From CATZDY01 sp045599035 (GTDB lineage Bacteria > Bacillota > Desulfotomaculia > Desulfotomaculales > Desulfocucumaceae): a stretch of 17,236 nucleotides of DNA. The translations under genes and the position numbers were made by a program. The notes under the pieces are model-generated. The model did not search any database, was not told where the DNA came from, and saw only the letters and a program-made list of their open reading frames with translations. The stretch covers positions 1 to 17,236 of the forward strand of contig JAZRVI010000029.1 of NCBI GenBank assembly GCA_045599035.1, written 5' to 3'. Shown here one piece after another: positions 6,419 to 13,060 of this stretch (position 1 is the first letter of the stretch; each line of letters starts with the position of its first letter).

Positions 6419-7288
6419 TCAAACACTCAAGTCCAAAGGTAAATCTGATATGTCTTTTAATCTTTTACCTTTTACAAGATTCTCAAGAGTCTCAATAATA
6501 TCCTCTCTGCCGTTAGAACCATATTCATGTACTGCGTCCATCAGCTCATAAAGAGCAAAATGATAGACACAATCCAAATCTCCTGTACCCAAAGCCAAAG
6601 ATGCTAAACGAGAAGGCAAGGGCTCTCCGGTTACTACTACGATATGAGGCAAATGCCCTTTTCTATTTCTAATGAGGTTCAATGCCTCTGTTCTACTATT
6701 TTGGGCTCTATCACTTCTCATAGTCCACTTGGCAGACACGGATGCATGAAGAATAGGCTTACCACCATTGGATTTTCTCAATGCAGCCATTTTGCAAATA
6801 TCCTCATTGATGTAGGCAGTACCAGCATTTATCTGTATATCCTCATACAAGGCACGATAAACTACCACATCAGGAGCAATCATATAATCATTACCCAACA
6901 TTGTTGATAATTGACGATTATCATTCATCAGTTGGGAGAGATAAGCAAGATGCTCGTATTGGGAAAAATCCCAGGTCTTAACAGTACTTTGATTGCCCAG
7001 ATTCAGCACAGTCCAATCTCCAGGACGGAGATGCTGCAAGCGAGGGAATGTATCGGTAATAAACTGCATTGTTATCTGCTCAAACAGAGTACCGGAAGTC
7101 TGGCCTTGAAGCTTGGAACCAACATTAGCACCCAATTTCTCGGCTACCAAACGAGCAATCTCTCTTGAAGGACCATTATTACTATCTGAATTTGATGCTA
7201 TTCCATCAACAGTTATAGATAATACACGCTGTTCTACTAGTGAACGATGATAGGCTTTACGAGCCTCCAATATCAATGCATCAGCCAT
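6419..7288 (-). CDS. Type II restriction endonuclease, NgoMIV-like (predicted GCCGGC)
   Basis: Cleaves unmodified foreign DNA. The 289-residue protein matches my recollection of R.NgoMIV along its length, including LRPGDW, RNRKGHLPHIVVVT, LGTGDLDCVYHFALYEL and the closing KRLKDISDLPLDL. Counting from the ATG at 7288, active-site positions coincide with NgoMIV numbering: Glu70, Asp140 (APD), Ser185/Lys187 (SVSAK) and Glu201. The CCGG-reading RSDR motif falls at 191-194. A TTG two codons upstream could also start, but GAGGTG is correctly spaced (8 bases) for the ATG. The start overlaps the methylase stop by 8 bases (ATGGCTGA), so the two are translationally coupled with the methylase first, which favours protection before cutting. 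The pair runs opposite to its neighbours and seems a horizontally acquired island. NgoMIV enzymes act as tetramers on two sites. Confidence 0.93.
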   Translation of the reverse strand: MADALILEARKAYHRSLVEQRVLSITVDGIASNSDSNNGPSREIARLVAEKLGANVGSKLQGQTSGTLFEQITMQFITDTFPRLQHLRPGDWTVLNLGNQSTVKTWDFSQYEHLAYLSQLMNDNRQLSTMLGNDYMIAPDVVVYRALYEDIQINAGTAYINEDICKMAALRKSNGGKPILHASVSAKWTMRSDRAQNSRTEALNLIRNRKGHLPHIVVVTGEPLPSRLASLALGTGDLDCVYHFALYELMDAVHEYGSNGREDIIETLENLVKGKRLKDISDLPLDLSV

Positions 7289-8210
7289 TTTCAAGACACC
7301 TCTTTATCTCTTTTCCCACGGCACAAGCAACAAGTGGAGGGAAGGCATTTCCTATCATTCGGCAAGCAGCAGTTTTCTTTTTGCCAAAGTTCCACTCTGG
7401 AGGAAAGCCTTGAATTAAGGCAATCATCTCTTTTGTCAACTTTGGCATACCTATAAATTCAGCAGAAGGAGCTTCATTGGCAATACCATTTCCATCTACC
7501 CCCAACTCTGCCCAAGCCTTTCTTGCTCTCACGGGTCCTAAATCTGGACCACCATGCTTTTTACTGCCGCCTACTATCGTAGGAGCAATCTTGTTCGCAC
7601 CTAATACCCACTCATTCAAGCCTAACCAGCCGTTAGCACCCATCAGGTCTTTCAGGGTTTCTCCAACAGTGGGAGCTTCAACCAAGCCTTCCTCTGGATA
7701 TTCAAACTCACTCTTGATGTCATTACGAATACCTACGATAACTACACGAGGTCTTAACTGAGGAACACCATAGTCACAAGCATTTAATAATTTAATTTTA
7801 ACTTTATATCCTATGTCTTCAATAGAATGCAGGATATGTTCTCTATATTCAGCAAACTTGGGATCAAGAAAGCCCCTAACATTCTCAAGCATTACTGCTT
7901 TCGGCTTAATCTCTTTAACAAGACGAATGGCTTCTGGAAACAAATCACGGTCATCGTCTTTTCCCAACTGCTTACTTGCTACAGAAAAAGGAGGACAAGG
8001 TATACCACCTGCAAGCAAATCTACACCTGCATACATAGTACCATCAAACTTTTGAACATCCCCACATATTACATTCCAGGAAGGACGATTTGACTTTAAG
8101 ACCTCACAATATTCCTGTTCATACTCTATCAGGGCAATATGCTCAAAACCTGCCATCTCAAGGCCCAGGGCTTGACCGCCTGCTCCTGCACATATCTCTA
8201 CACAAGTCAA
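7281..8210 (-). CDS. DNA cytosine-C5 methyltransferase, partner of the NgoMIV-like nuclease
   Basis: Methylates C5 of a cytosine in the shared target, protecting host DNA. The 309-residue protein shows the standard m5C motif order: I, CAGAGGQALGLEMAGF; IV, GGIPCPPFS with catalytic Cys72; VI, ENV (109-111); VIII, QLRPR (151-155); and X, MIGNAFPPLVA near the C terminus. The target-recognition domain between VIII and IX is short, typical of compact type II enzymes. The start is a TTG (8208-8210) with a strong AAGGAGG 8 bases upstream; an ATG nearby is out of frame. Specificity GCCGGC is inferred only from the neighbouring nuclease. At least five GCCGGC sites occur in this window (for example 5265, 9385, 9862, 11977, 14975), so the host tolerates them, consistent with active methylation. 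Confidence 0.95.
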   Translation of the reverse strand: MTCVEICAGAGGQALGLEMAGFEHIALIEYEQEYCEVLKSNRPSWNVICGDVQKFDGTMYAGVDLLAGGIPCPPFSVASKQLGKDDDRDLFPEAIRLVKEIKPKAVMLENVRGFLDPKFAEYREHILHSIEDIGYKVKIKLLNACDYGVPQLRPRVVIVGIRNDIKSEFEYPEEGLVEAPTVGETLKDLMGANGWLGLNEWVLGANKIAPTIVGGSKKHGGPDLGPVRARKAWAELGVDGNGIANEAPSAEFIGMPKLTKEMIALIQGFPPEWNFGKKKTAACRMIGNAFPPLVACAVGKEIKRCLENG

Positions 8211-8442
8211 ACAACATTCCTCCTTACTCTTATATACGCAGTCAGTATATCACAGCCTATATCAATTTGGAAGCAAGAATTTCATTGAACACTTGAATCT
8301 CAATTTTCACCACTCTGTAACTGGCCATCAACAAAACAACGATTTTTTACTGCATACAAATCATAGAAAATAAACCTTGCTTTTGGCCTTTATTTTGGTT
8401 ATCATGGTTTTAAGTTAACCTTCCGAAGCAGCACCAATGTAG
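8211..8442. other. Upstream region of the R-M island
   Basis: About 230 bases without a recognisable gene. Near the methylase start it holds AGGAGG and a possible promoter. The rest is AT-rich with no repeat shared with other parts of the window that I could see. Confidence 0.4.
8244..8273 (-). promoter_or_regulatory. Possible extended -10 promoter of the R-M operon
   Basis: On the minus strand TGATATACT (extended -10; hexamer TATACT at 8249-8244) lies about 34 bases before the methylase TTG. A poor -35 (TTCCAA) sits 17 bases upstream of the hexamer. Confidence 0.35.
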
Positions 8443-8646
8443 GAATCGGGACAGCTCGATCCAGGCCAATATCAGTTATCAAAGCTGGACAACATACAAT
8501 TATTTTTCCTTCCGCTGAGGGAATTTGCCAAAGGAAAGTTTTATGTCAGCTCTGGTTTATACAAACAGGACGAAATCCGACGGAATATTGCCCTGGAAAA
8601 CATCCCCATAGCTTTTCAGATTGAGATTCAGGGCGTTCCCGCCTGA
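8443..8646 (+). pseudogene. 3' remnant of an unidentified gene
   Basis: An open frame of 67 codons with no start codon at its left end begins after a TAG at 8440-8442 and ends at TGA 8644-8646. It reads like real protein: PGQYQLSKLDNIQLFFLPL, then GKFYVSSGLYKQDEI and IPIAFQIEIQGVPA. Codon choice resembles the surrounding core genes, and a terminator-like hairpin follows directly. I infer the C-terminal end of a gene whose 5' part was lost, perhaps when the R-M island arrived. I do not recognise the family. Confidence 0.45.
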
Positions 8647-8655
8647 AACCTGGAA

Positions 8656-8679
8656 GAAAACGGTTTCATCCGTTTTTCA
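8656..8679 (+). terminator. Terminator of the lost gene
   Basis: GAAAACGG-TTTCAT-CCGTTTTTC: a 7-bp stem (AAAACGG/CCGTTTT) ending in a T-run, 10 bases after the TGA of the remnant frame. Its presence supports that frame once being a real gene. Confidence 0.55.
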
Positions 8680-8721
8680 AATACTATTATAGAAAGCAAC
8701 AGGATAAAAAAAAGATTAAAA

Positions 8722-9675
8722 ATGAACATTTTAGAAAAAATCAGTGATTTATTTGGAAGATATATGGCATTGATCGTACTTGCCGTTGCAGCTCTGTCCT
8801 TATTTCTGCCAGAATCCACTTTATGGGTTCAAACCTCATGGATCAACTTTCTGTTAATGATCGTTATGTTTGGTATGGGATTAACCTTGAAGCTGGATGA
8901 TTTTAAAATTGTCTTTACCAGACCGAAAGATATTATTATTGGCTGTATTTCCCAATTTACGATTATGCCTGCTCTGGCTTTTCTGCTCGGCAAACTTTTC
9001 GGACTGGATACCGCACTGCTTGCAGGCGTAATTTTGGTAGGTACCTGTCCGGGCGGCACTTCCAGCAATGTTATTACTTATTTAAGCAAAGGCGATGCGG
9101 CTTTCTCGGTGGGAATGACCAGTGTTAATACGCTGCTGGCTCCGCTCCTGACACCGGCAATTACCTATTTGCTGTTGCATACAACGATACATATTGATAT
9201 AATCAGTATGTTTGTTTCTATTATTAAAATTGTCATTGTTCCAATCGCTCTGGGTTTTATCATTCATCATTTTTGGCAGAAATATACGGAAAAGGCAGTC
9301 AAAGTTCTGCCGTTGATTTCAGTTATTGCTATTACCCTGATTGTGGCGGCAGTTGTATCTCATAATTCAGCAAAAATTTTTTCTGCCGGCTTTGCAATAT
9401 TTGCAGTTGTAATTTTACATAATCTGGGCGGATATGGATGCGGCTATGTATTGGGCAAAGCCCTGAATCTGCCGTTGGACAGAAAGAAGGCTCTTTCCAT
9501 TGAAGTTGGTATGCAGAATTCAGGTCTTGCTACTTCCCTGGCAGGAACAAGCTTCCCGGATTTGGCTATGGCAACAGTTCCAGGTGCTATTTTTTCTGTA
9601 TGGCACAATATTTCCGGTGCAGTTTTGGCAAGCTTTTATCGTCGCTTGAAAAACAAAACCGATCTTAAAATGTAA
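8722..9675 (+). CDS. Bile acid:sodium symporter (BASS) family transporter
   Basis: An integral membrane protein of 317 residues with about nine or ten hydrophobic helices. Family-typical stretches are MFGMGLTLKLDDF, LVGTCPGGTSSNVITYLSKGD (the conserved substrate/sodium crossover region, about residues 109-129), MTSVNTLLAPLLTP and EVGMQNSGLATSLA (second crossover). Bacterial BASS proteins move organic anions such as bile acids, pyruvate, pantoate or related acids with sodium; the substrate cannot be read from sequence. The ATG is preceded only by a weak AAAGA purine run. It stands alone, between an old gene remnant and a transposon-end hairpin. The family assignment is firm; physiological role is unknown. 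Confidence 0.93.
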   Translation: MNILEKISDLFGRYMALIVLAVAALSLFLPESTLWVQTSWINFLLMIVMFGMGLTLKLDDFKIVFTRPKDIIIGCISQFTIMPALAFLLGKLFGLDTALLAGVILVGTCPGGTSSNVITYLSKGDAAFSVGMTSVNTLLAPLLTPAITYLLLHTTIHIDIISMFVSIIKIVIVPIALGFIIHHFWQKYTEKAVKVLPLISVIAITLIVAAVVSHNSAKIFSAGFAIFAVVILHNLGGYGCGYVLGKALNLPLDRKKALSIEVGMQNSGLATSLAGTSFPDLAMATVPGAIFSVWHNISGAVLASFYRRLKNKTDLKM

Positions 9676-9705
9676 ATCTTGCTTTTAGCCTTTATAAATT
9701 GCTCA

Positions 9706-9748
9706 CGGGCGAAAACCCCATGTGCTTCAGCACTGGGGATGAAGCCCG
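9706..9748 (+). mobile_element. Nested transposon-end hairpin after the BASS gene
   Basis: Outer stem CGGGC/GCCCG encloses CCCC...GTGC-TTCA-GCAC...GGGG. It is close in sequence to the minus-strand hairpin at 179-220, including AAAACCCCATGTGCTT. Two such units in opposite orientation 9.5 kb apart imply a repeated element family. Confidence 0.55.
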
Positions 9749-9759
9749 CCTTGCTTTCT

Positions 9760-9787
9760 GACCGTGCCGAAGCACGGTCTATTTTCC
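9760..9787 (+). terminator. Hairpin with short T-tract
   Basis: Perfect 8-bp stem GACCGTGC-CGAA-GCACGGTC followed by TATTTTCC. It is the best candidate for terminating the BASS transcript, though it is about 85 bases past the stop. Confidence 0.55.
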
Positions 9788-9806
9788 TTGCTTCTCAATA
9801 TTTTAT

Positions 9807-9835
9807 TTGACATTTTAATATGTTTGCTGTATAAA
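9807..9835 (+). promoter_or_regulatory. Near-consensus sigma-A promoter before the structured RNA and prfB
   Basis: TTGACA (9807-9812), exactly 17 bases, TATAAA (9830-9835). Predicted start near 9842, about 200 bases ahead of the prfB ATG. It would transcribe the structured element and possibly prfB. Confidence 0.75.
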
Positions 9836-9841
9836 TTAGAT

Positions 9842-10007
9842 ATACTAGACAGAAAGGAAGTGCCGGCATACTTCGCAAAAGTAAGCAGGATTTCGACTGC
9901 GAAAAACTGTGTATTGGGCTTTTGACGAGTCCCGGAAGAATAAGGATTGCTTAAACAATTAAACTTCTTCTAAATCCCCGCTGCTTCAGCAGCATGGGAG
10001 AGTCAAC
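9842..10007 (+). ncRNA. ORF-less structured RNA, OMEGA/HEARO-like candidate
   Basis: About 165 bases with many nested pairings: TACTT/AAGTA and an alternative TTCGCA/TGCGAA, GCAG/CTGC, GGGCT/AGTCCC (around 9916-9933), GAAGAA/TTCTTC (9935-9940 with 9965-9970) enclosing GATTG-CTTAAA-CAATT, and a terminal CCC...GCTGC-TTCA-GCAGC...GGG (9977-9998) followed by GAGTCAAC. That 3' design is like the right end and guide scaffold of IS200/IS605/ISC elements. No tnpB or iscB ORF is present, and a decayed copy lies at 4221-4286. It could be an orphan guide-RNA scaffold or, since nothing separates it from prfB, part of the prfB leader. Family assignment is from pattern, not from a search. Confidence 0.5.
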
Positions 10008-10044
10008 ATGGTTTTTAAGCCGTGTCAGTAAAGGATGTGAATTT

Positions 10045-11149
10045 ATGCTGAACGAAATGGGCAAGGAACTGGAAGCCCTGCAAGTCCGGCTGAATGAATT
10101 GAGGGATTCTCTTTGACCTGGCCGATCAGGAAAAACAGGCGGCCACTTTGGAAAAACAAATGATGGAAGAAGGCTTTTGGGATGACCTGAACAAAAGCCA
10201 ACAAATTTCACAAAAACTATCTTCCTTAAAGGAAAGAATTGAGAATTTTGCCAGTCTAAGCTCGGCTCTGGAGGATTTGCAGGTATTTTTGGAACTAGCT
10301 TTGGAAGAAGCAGATCCCAGCTCCCTGGAAAAAGAACTGCAAAAAGAATTAAATAATTTTCGACAAAGACTGGAAAATCAGGAATTACAGCTTTTGCTTT
10401 CCGGGGAATATGATCAATCCGGAGCCATTATGACTTTGCACGCCGGAGCAGGCGGCACCGAGTCCCAGGACTGGGTAGAAATGCTTTTGCGGATGTACAC
10501 CCGCTGGGCGGAAGACAATCAGTATCAGGTTCGCCTGGTGGACTCCCTGCCCGGAGATGAAGCCGGAATCAAAAGTGCCACTATTTTTGTGGAAGGCACA
10601 AATGCTTATGGCTATTTGAGATCGGAAGCCGGGGTACATCGACTGGTTCGGATCTCCCCCTTTGATGCCGCCGGAAGAAGGCACACCTCTTTTGCTTCGG
10701 TAGATGTTTTGCCGGAAGTGGATGATTCTGTGGAAATAGCCATTAATCCGGAAGAATTGAAAATCGACACCTATCGAGCCAGCGGAGCCGGAGGCCAGCA
10801 TATTAACAAAACTGATTCGGCGGTTCGGATTACTCATTTGCCCAGCGGAATTGTCGTGCAATGTCAATCGGAACGCTCCCAGATTATGAACCGAGCCAGT
10901 GCAATGTCTATGCTCAAAGCCCGGTTGGTGGATTTGGAAATAAAAAAAAAGGAAGCCGAATTAAATGCTATTCGAGGCGAACAAATGGAAATTGCCTGGG
11001 GCAGTCAAATTCGTTCCTATGTTTTTCACCCATACAGCCTGGTTAAAGATCATCGAACCAACCTGGAAATGGGTAATGTTCAGGCAGTAATGGACGGAGA
11101 TTTGACTCCCTTCATCAACGCCTATTTGCGAAAAATGATCAAAATTTAG
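10045..11149 (+). CDS. prfB: Peptide chain release factor 2 with +1 programmed frameshift
   Basis: RF2 recognises UGA and UAA and triggers peptide release on the ribosome. Frame 0 runs from the ATG at 10045 (AAGGA 9 bases upstream) through CTT (10111-10113) to an in-frame TGA (10114-10116). Skipping T10114 continues as GAC in the +1 frame to 11149, giving 367 residues, the normal RF2 length. Key motifs: the stop-reading tripeptide SPF (204-206 in RISPFDAAG) and the catalytic GGQ (249-251 in SGAGGQHINK). A reading that starts at the ATG at 10148 would miss the frameshift and the first 34 residues. Expression is expected to be autoregulated: low RF2 slows termination at the TGA and favours shifting. 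It follows the structured RNA with no obvious promoter between. Confidence 0.97.
10101..10117 (+). promoter_or_regulatory. prfB +1 programmed frameshift site
   Basis: GAGGGATTCTCTTTGAC: a Shine-Dalgarno-like GAGGG a few bases ahead of the slippery CTT followed by TGA C. It has the same design as E. coli prfB (AGGGGG...CTTTGAC), and C after TGA is the poor termination context used there. Confidence 0.95.
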
Positions 11150-11151
11150 CT

Positions 11152-11185
11152 TTGGGCGGCTGGGGAACTTCCCCAGCCGCCCAAA
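11152..11185 (+). terminator. GC-rich perfect hairpin after prfB, no T-tract
   Basis: TTGGGCGGCTGGGGA-ACT-TCCCCAGCCGCCCAA forms a perfect, very stable stem directly after the prfB stop. It is followed by ATTAAAAA, not T, so it is not a standard intrinsic terminator; it may protect or attenuate the transcript. Confidence 0.45.
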
Positions 11186-11232
11186 TTAAAAAGGCAACAA
11201 AATATTGAAGATAAGAAAAGAGAGATTGTATC

Positions 11233-12042
11233 ATGGAAGAAACGCTGTTTTTGCAAAACACGGCCAAAAAGCTGCGGAAGCTGGTCATAGAGATGATTGG
11301 AGCAGCCGGTTCGGGACATCCGGGCGGCTCTTTATCTTCGGCGGATCTGCTTACCGCTCTTTATTTTTCGGAAATGCGGGTTGACCCGCAAAATCCAGAT
11401 TGGCCGGAACGGGATCGGCTGGTCTTGTCCAAAGGTCATGCAGCTCCCATTTTATATGCAGCCTTGGCCGAAAAAGGCTTTTTCCCTTTGGAAAAACTGA
11501 AAACTCTGCGTCAGTTGGGTTCGGAGCTGCAAGGCCATCCGGATTTTCAGCTTTTGCCTGGTCTGGATATTTCCTCCGGTTCCCTGGGACAAGGCTTATC
11601 CATAGCCAACGGCATGGCTTTAGCGGCCAGGCTGAATAAGGCAAACTGGCGAGTCTTTGCTCTTTTAGGCGATGGAGAAACCCAGGAAGGCCAGGTTTGG
11701 GAAGCAGCCATGGCAGCAGCTCACTATGGCCTGGATAATCTTACAGCCTTGATTGACTGCAACAAGCTGCAAATTGATGGACAAGTCCAAAAGGTTATGG
11801 GAATTGAACCAATTAAAGCTAAATGGCAGGCTTTTGGTTGGGAAGTGCTGGAAATAGATGGACATGATTTTGAACAAATTCTGGCAGCTCTTCGCCAGCC
11901 TCGCCAGCCTCAAAAACCCCGAATGATTATTGCTCACACTATCAAAGGCAAAGGGGTTTCCTTTATGGAAAATCAGGCCGGCTGGCACGGAAAAGCTCCC
12001 CAAGGTGAAGAACTAAACCAGGCTTTGGCTGAACTGAATTAA
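11233..12042 (+). CDS. tktA: Transketolase, N-terminal (ThDP-binding) subunit
   Basis: The first half of a split transketolase, which moves two-carbon units between sugar phosphates in the non-oxidative pentose phosphate pathway; active with the downstream subunit. The 269 residues cover the thiamine-diphosphate PP domain: GHPGG (28-32), LSKGHAAPILYAAL, SSGSLGQGLSIANGMAL, and the ThDP/Mg motif GDGETQEGQ (from residue 146) through DCNKLQ with Asn177. It ends near GWHGKAP, as split forms do. The start ATG has a modest AGAGAGA purine run upstream. Gene symbol follows common practice for split enzymes and is not unique. Confidence 0.93.
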   Translation: MEETLFLQNTAKKLRKLVIEMIGAAGSGHPGGSLSSADLLTALYFSEMRVDPQNPDWPERDRLVLSKGHAAPILYAALAEKGFFPLEKLKTLRQLGSELQGHPDFQLLPGLDISSGSLGQGLSIANGMALAARLNKANWRVFALLGDGETQEGQVWEAAMAAAHYGLDNLTALIDCNKLQIDGQVQKVMGIEPIKAKWQAFGWEVLEIDGHDFEQILAALRQPRQPQKPRMIIAHTIKGKGVSFMENQAGWHGKAPQGEELNQALAELN

Positions 12043-12058
12043 GAAAGAGGGATAGAAA

Positions 12059-12994
12059 ATGACCAAATTAATAGCCACTCGGGAAGCTTATGGCCAGGCT
12101 TTGCTGGAGTGGGGCGAAAAGGAACCCCGGCTGGTGGTTTTGGATGCTGATTTAAGCGGTTCCACCAAAACCAATTTATTCGCCCAAAAATTCCCGGAAC
12201 GCTTTTTTGATATGGGGATTGCAGAACAAAATATGATTGGCACCGCAGCCGGTCTGGCAGTTTGCGGCCAAATTCCATTTGTTTCTTCTTTTGCAGTTTT
12301 TGCCGCCGAACGCCCTTTTGAACAAATTCGCAATACTCTGGCTCATGGAGCGATTAATGTTAAAATTGCAGCCACTCACGCCGGAATTACCGTAGGCGAA
12401 GACGGAGCAACCCACCAGGCAGTAGAGGATTTGGCTTTAATGCGGGTTTTGCCGGGAATGACTGTTTTGGTTCCGGCAGATGCCCTGGGTACCAAAGAAG
12501 CGGTTCGAGCTGCTTTGGAAATTCAGGGGCCGGTTTATATCAGATTGGGGCGTTCCGGAGTCCCGGCGGTGCATCCGGAAGGCTGGAAAATGGAACTCGG
12601 CAAAATTGCAGAATTAAGAAGCGGTTCTGATTTAACCTTGCTGGGACTGGGAATAACCGTGGATCTGTGTTTGCAAGCAGCAGAATTGCTGGCTAAGGAA
12701 GGAATTTCGGCATCTGTTTTGGAAGTACATACCCTCAAACCGCTGGATGAAGCAGCCATTATCCAGGCAGCCCAAAAAACCGGTCATTTGCTGACAGTAG
12801 AAGAACATAATATTATTGGCGGCCTGGGTTCAGCCATAGCCGAAATTATTGCCGAAAAAGCCCCGGCTCGGCTGAAACGGCTGGGAATGCCGGATTGTTT
12901 TGGTGAATCCGGCAAACCGGCAAAGCTTTTGCTCAAATATGGTTTTACTCCGGAAAACATTGCTCAACAGGCCAGGGCTTTGTTGAACCAATAG
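12059..12994 (+). CDS. tktB: Transketolase, C-terminal subunit
   Basis: The second half of the split enzyme: pyrimidine-binding and C-terminal domains. The MGIAEQNMIGTAAGLA motif carries Glu56, which by homology activates the ThDP aminopyrimidine ring. Other family stretches are THAGITVGEDGATHQAVEDL, PADALGTKEAVRAAL, YIRLGRSGVP and HNIIGGLGSAIAE. It starts 16 bases after the N-subunit stop with GAGGG 7 bases upstream, so the two are co-transcribed and made in matching amounts. The 311-residue length is typical. The related enzyme DXS is a single chain of about 620 residues, so DXS is unlikely. Confidence 0.93.
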   Translation: MTKLIATREAYGQALLEWGEKEPRLVVLDADLSGSTKTNLFAQKFPERFFDMGIAEQNMIGTAAGLAVCGQIPFVSSFAVFAAERPFEQIRNTLAHGAINVKIAATHAGITVGEDGATHQAVEDLALMRVLPGMTVLVPADALGTKEAVRAALEIQGPVYIRLGRSGVPAVHPEGWKMELGKIAELRSGSDLTLLGLGITVDLCLQAAELLAKEGISASVLEVHTLKPLDEAAIIQAAQKTGHLLTVEEHNIIGGLGSAIAEIIAEKAPARLKRLGMPDCFGESGKPAKLLLKYGFTPENIAQQARALLNQ

Positions 12995-13060
12995 TTTGCT
13001 TTTACTTTTTGGCTGTCTTTAACAATGTGAGAGCATCAACCTTGTAAAGGAGCTAAAACC

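Noticed and set aside
7477..8093. Plus-strand frames opposite the cytosine methylase
   Set aside because: All motifs of the m5C enzyme are on the minus strand; the plus frames are shadows.
9842..10007. IStron (group I intron plus tnpB element)
   Set aside because: I saw no group I core sequences and the element is too short.
9842..10007. Riboswitch of a known class before prfB
   Set aside because: I could not match it to a metabolite-binding class I know, and a second copy without a downstream prfB argues for a mobile origin.
10045..10116. Short 23-codon leader ORF ahead of an apparent prfB start at 10148
   Set aside because: It is the first part of prfB itself, joined by the CTT-TGA-C frameshift; length and motifs of RF2 are only right with the join.
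10385..10867. Antisense frame of 160 codons within prfB
   Set aside because: Mirror of conserved RF2 sequence; no ribosome site or domain.
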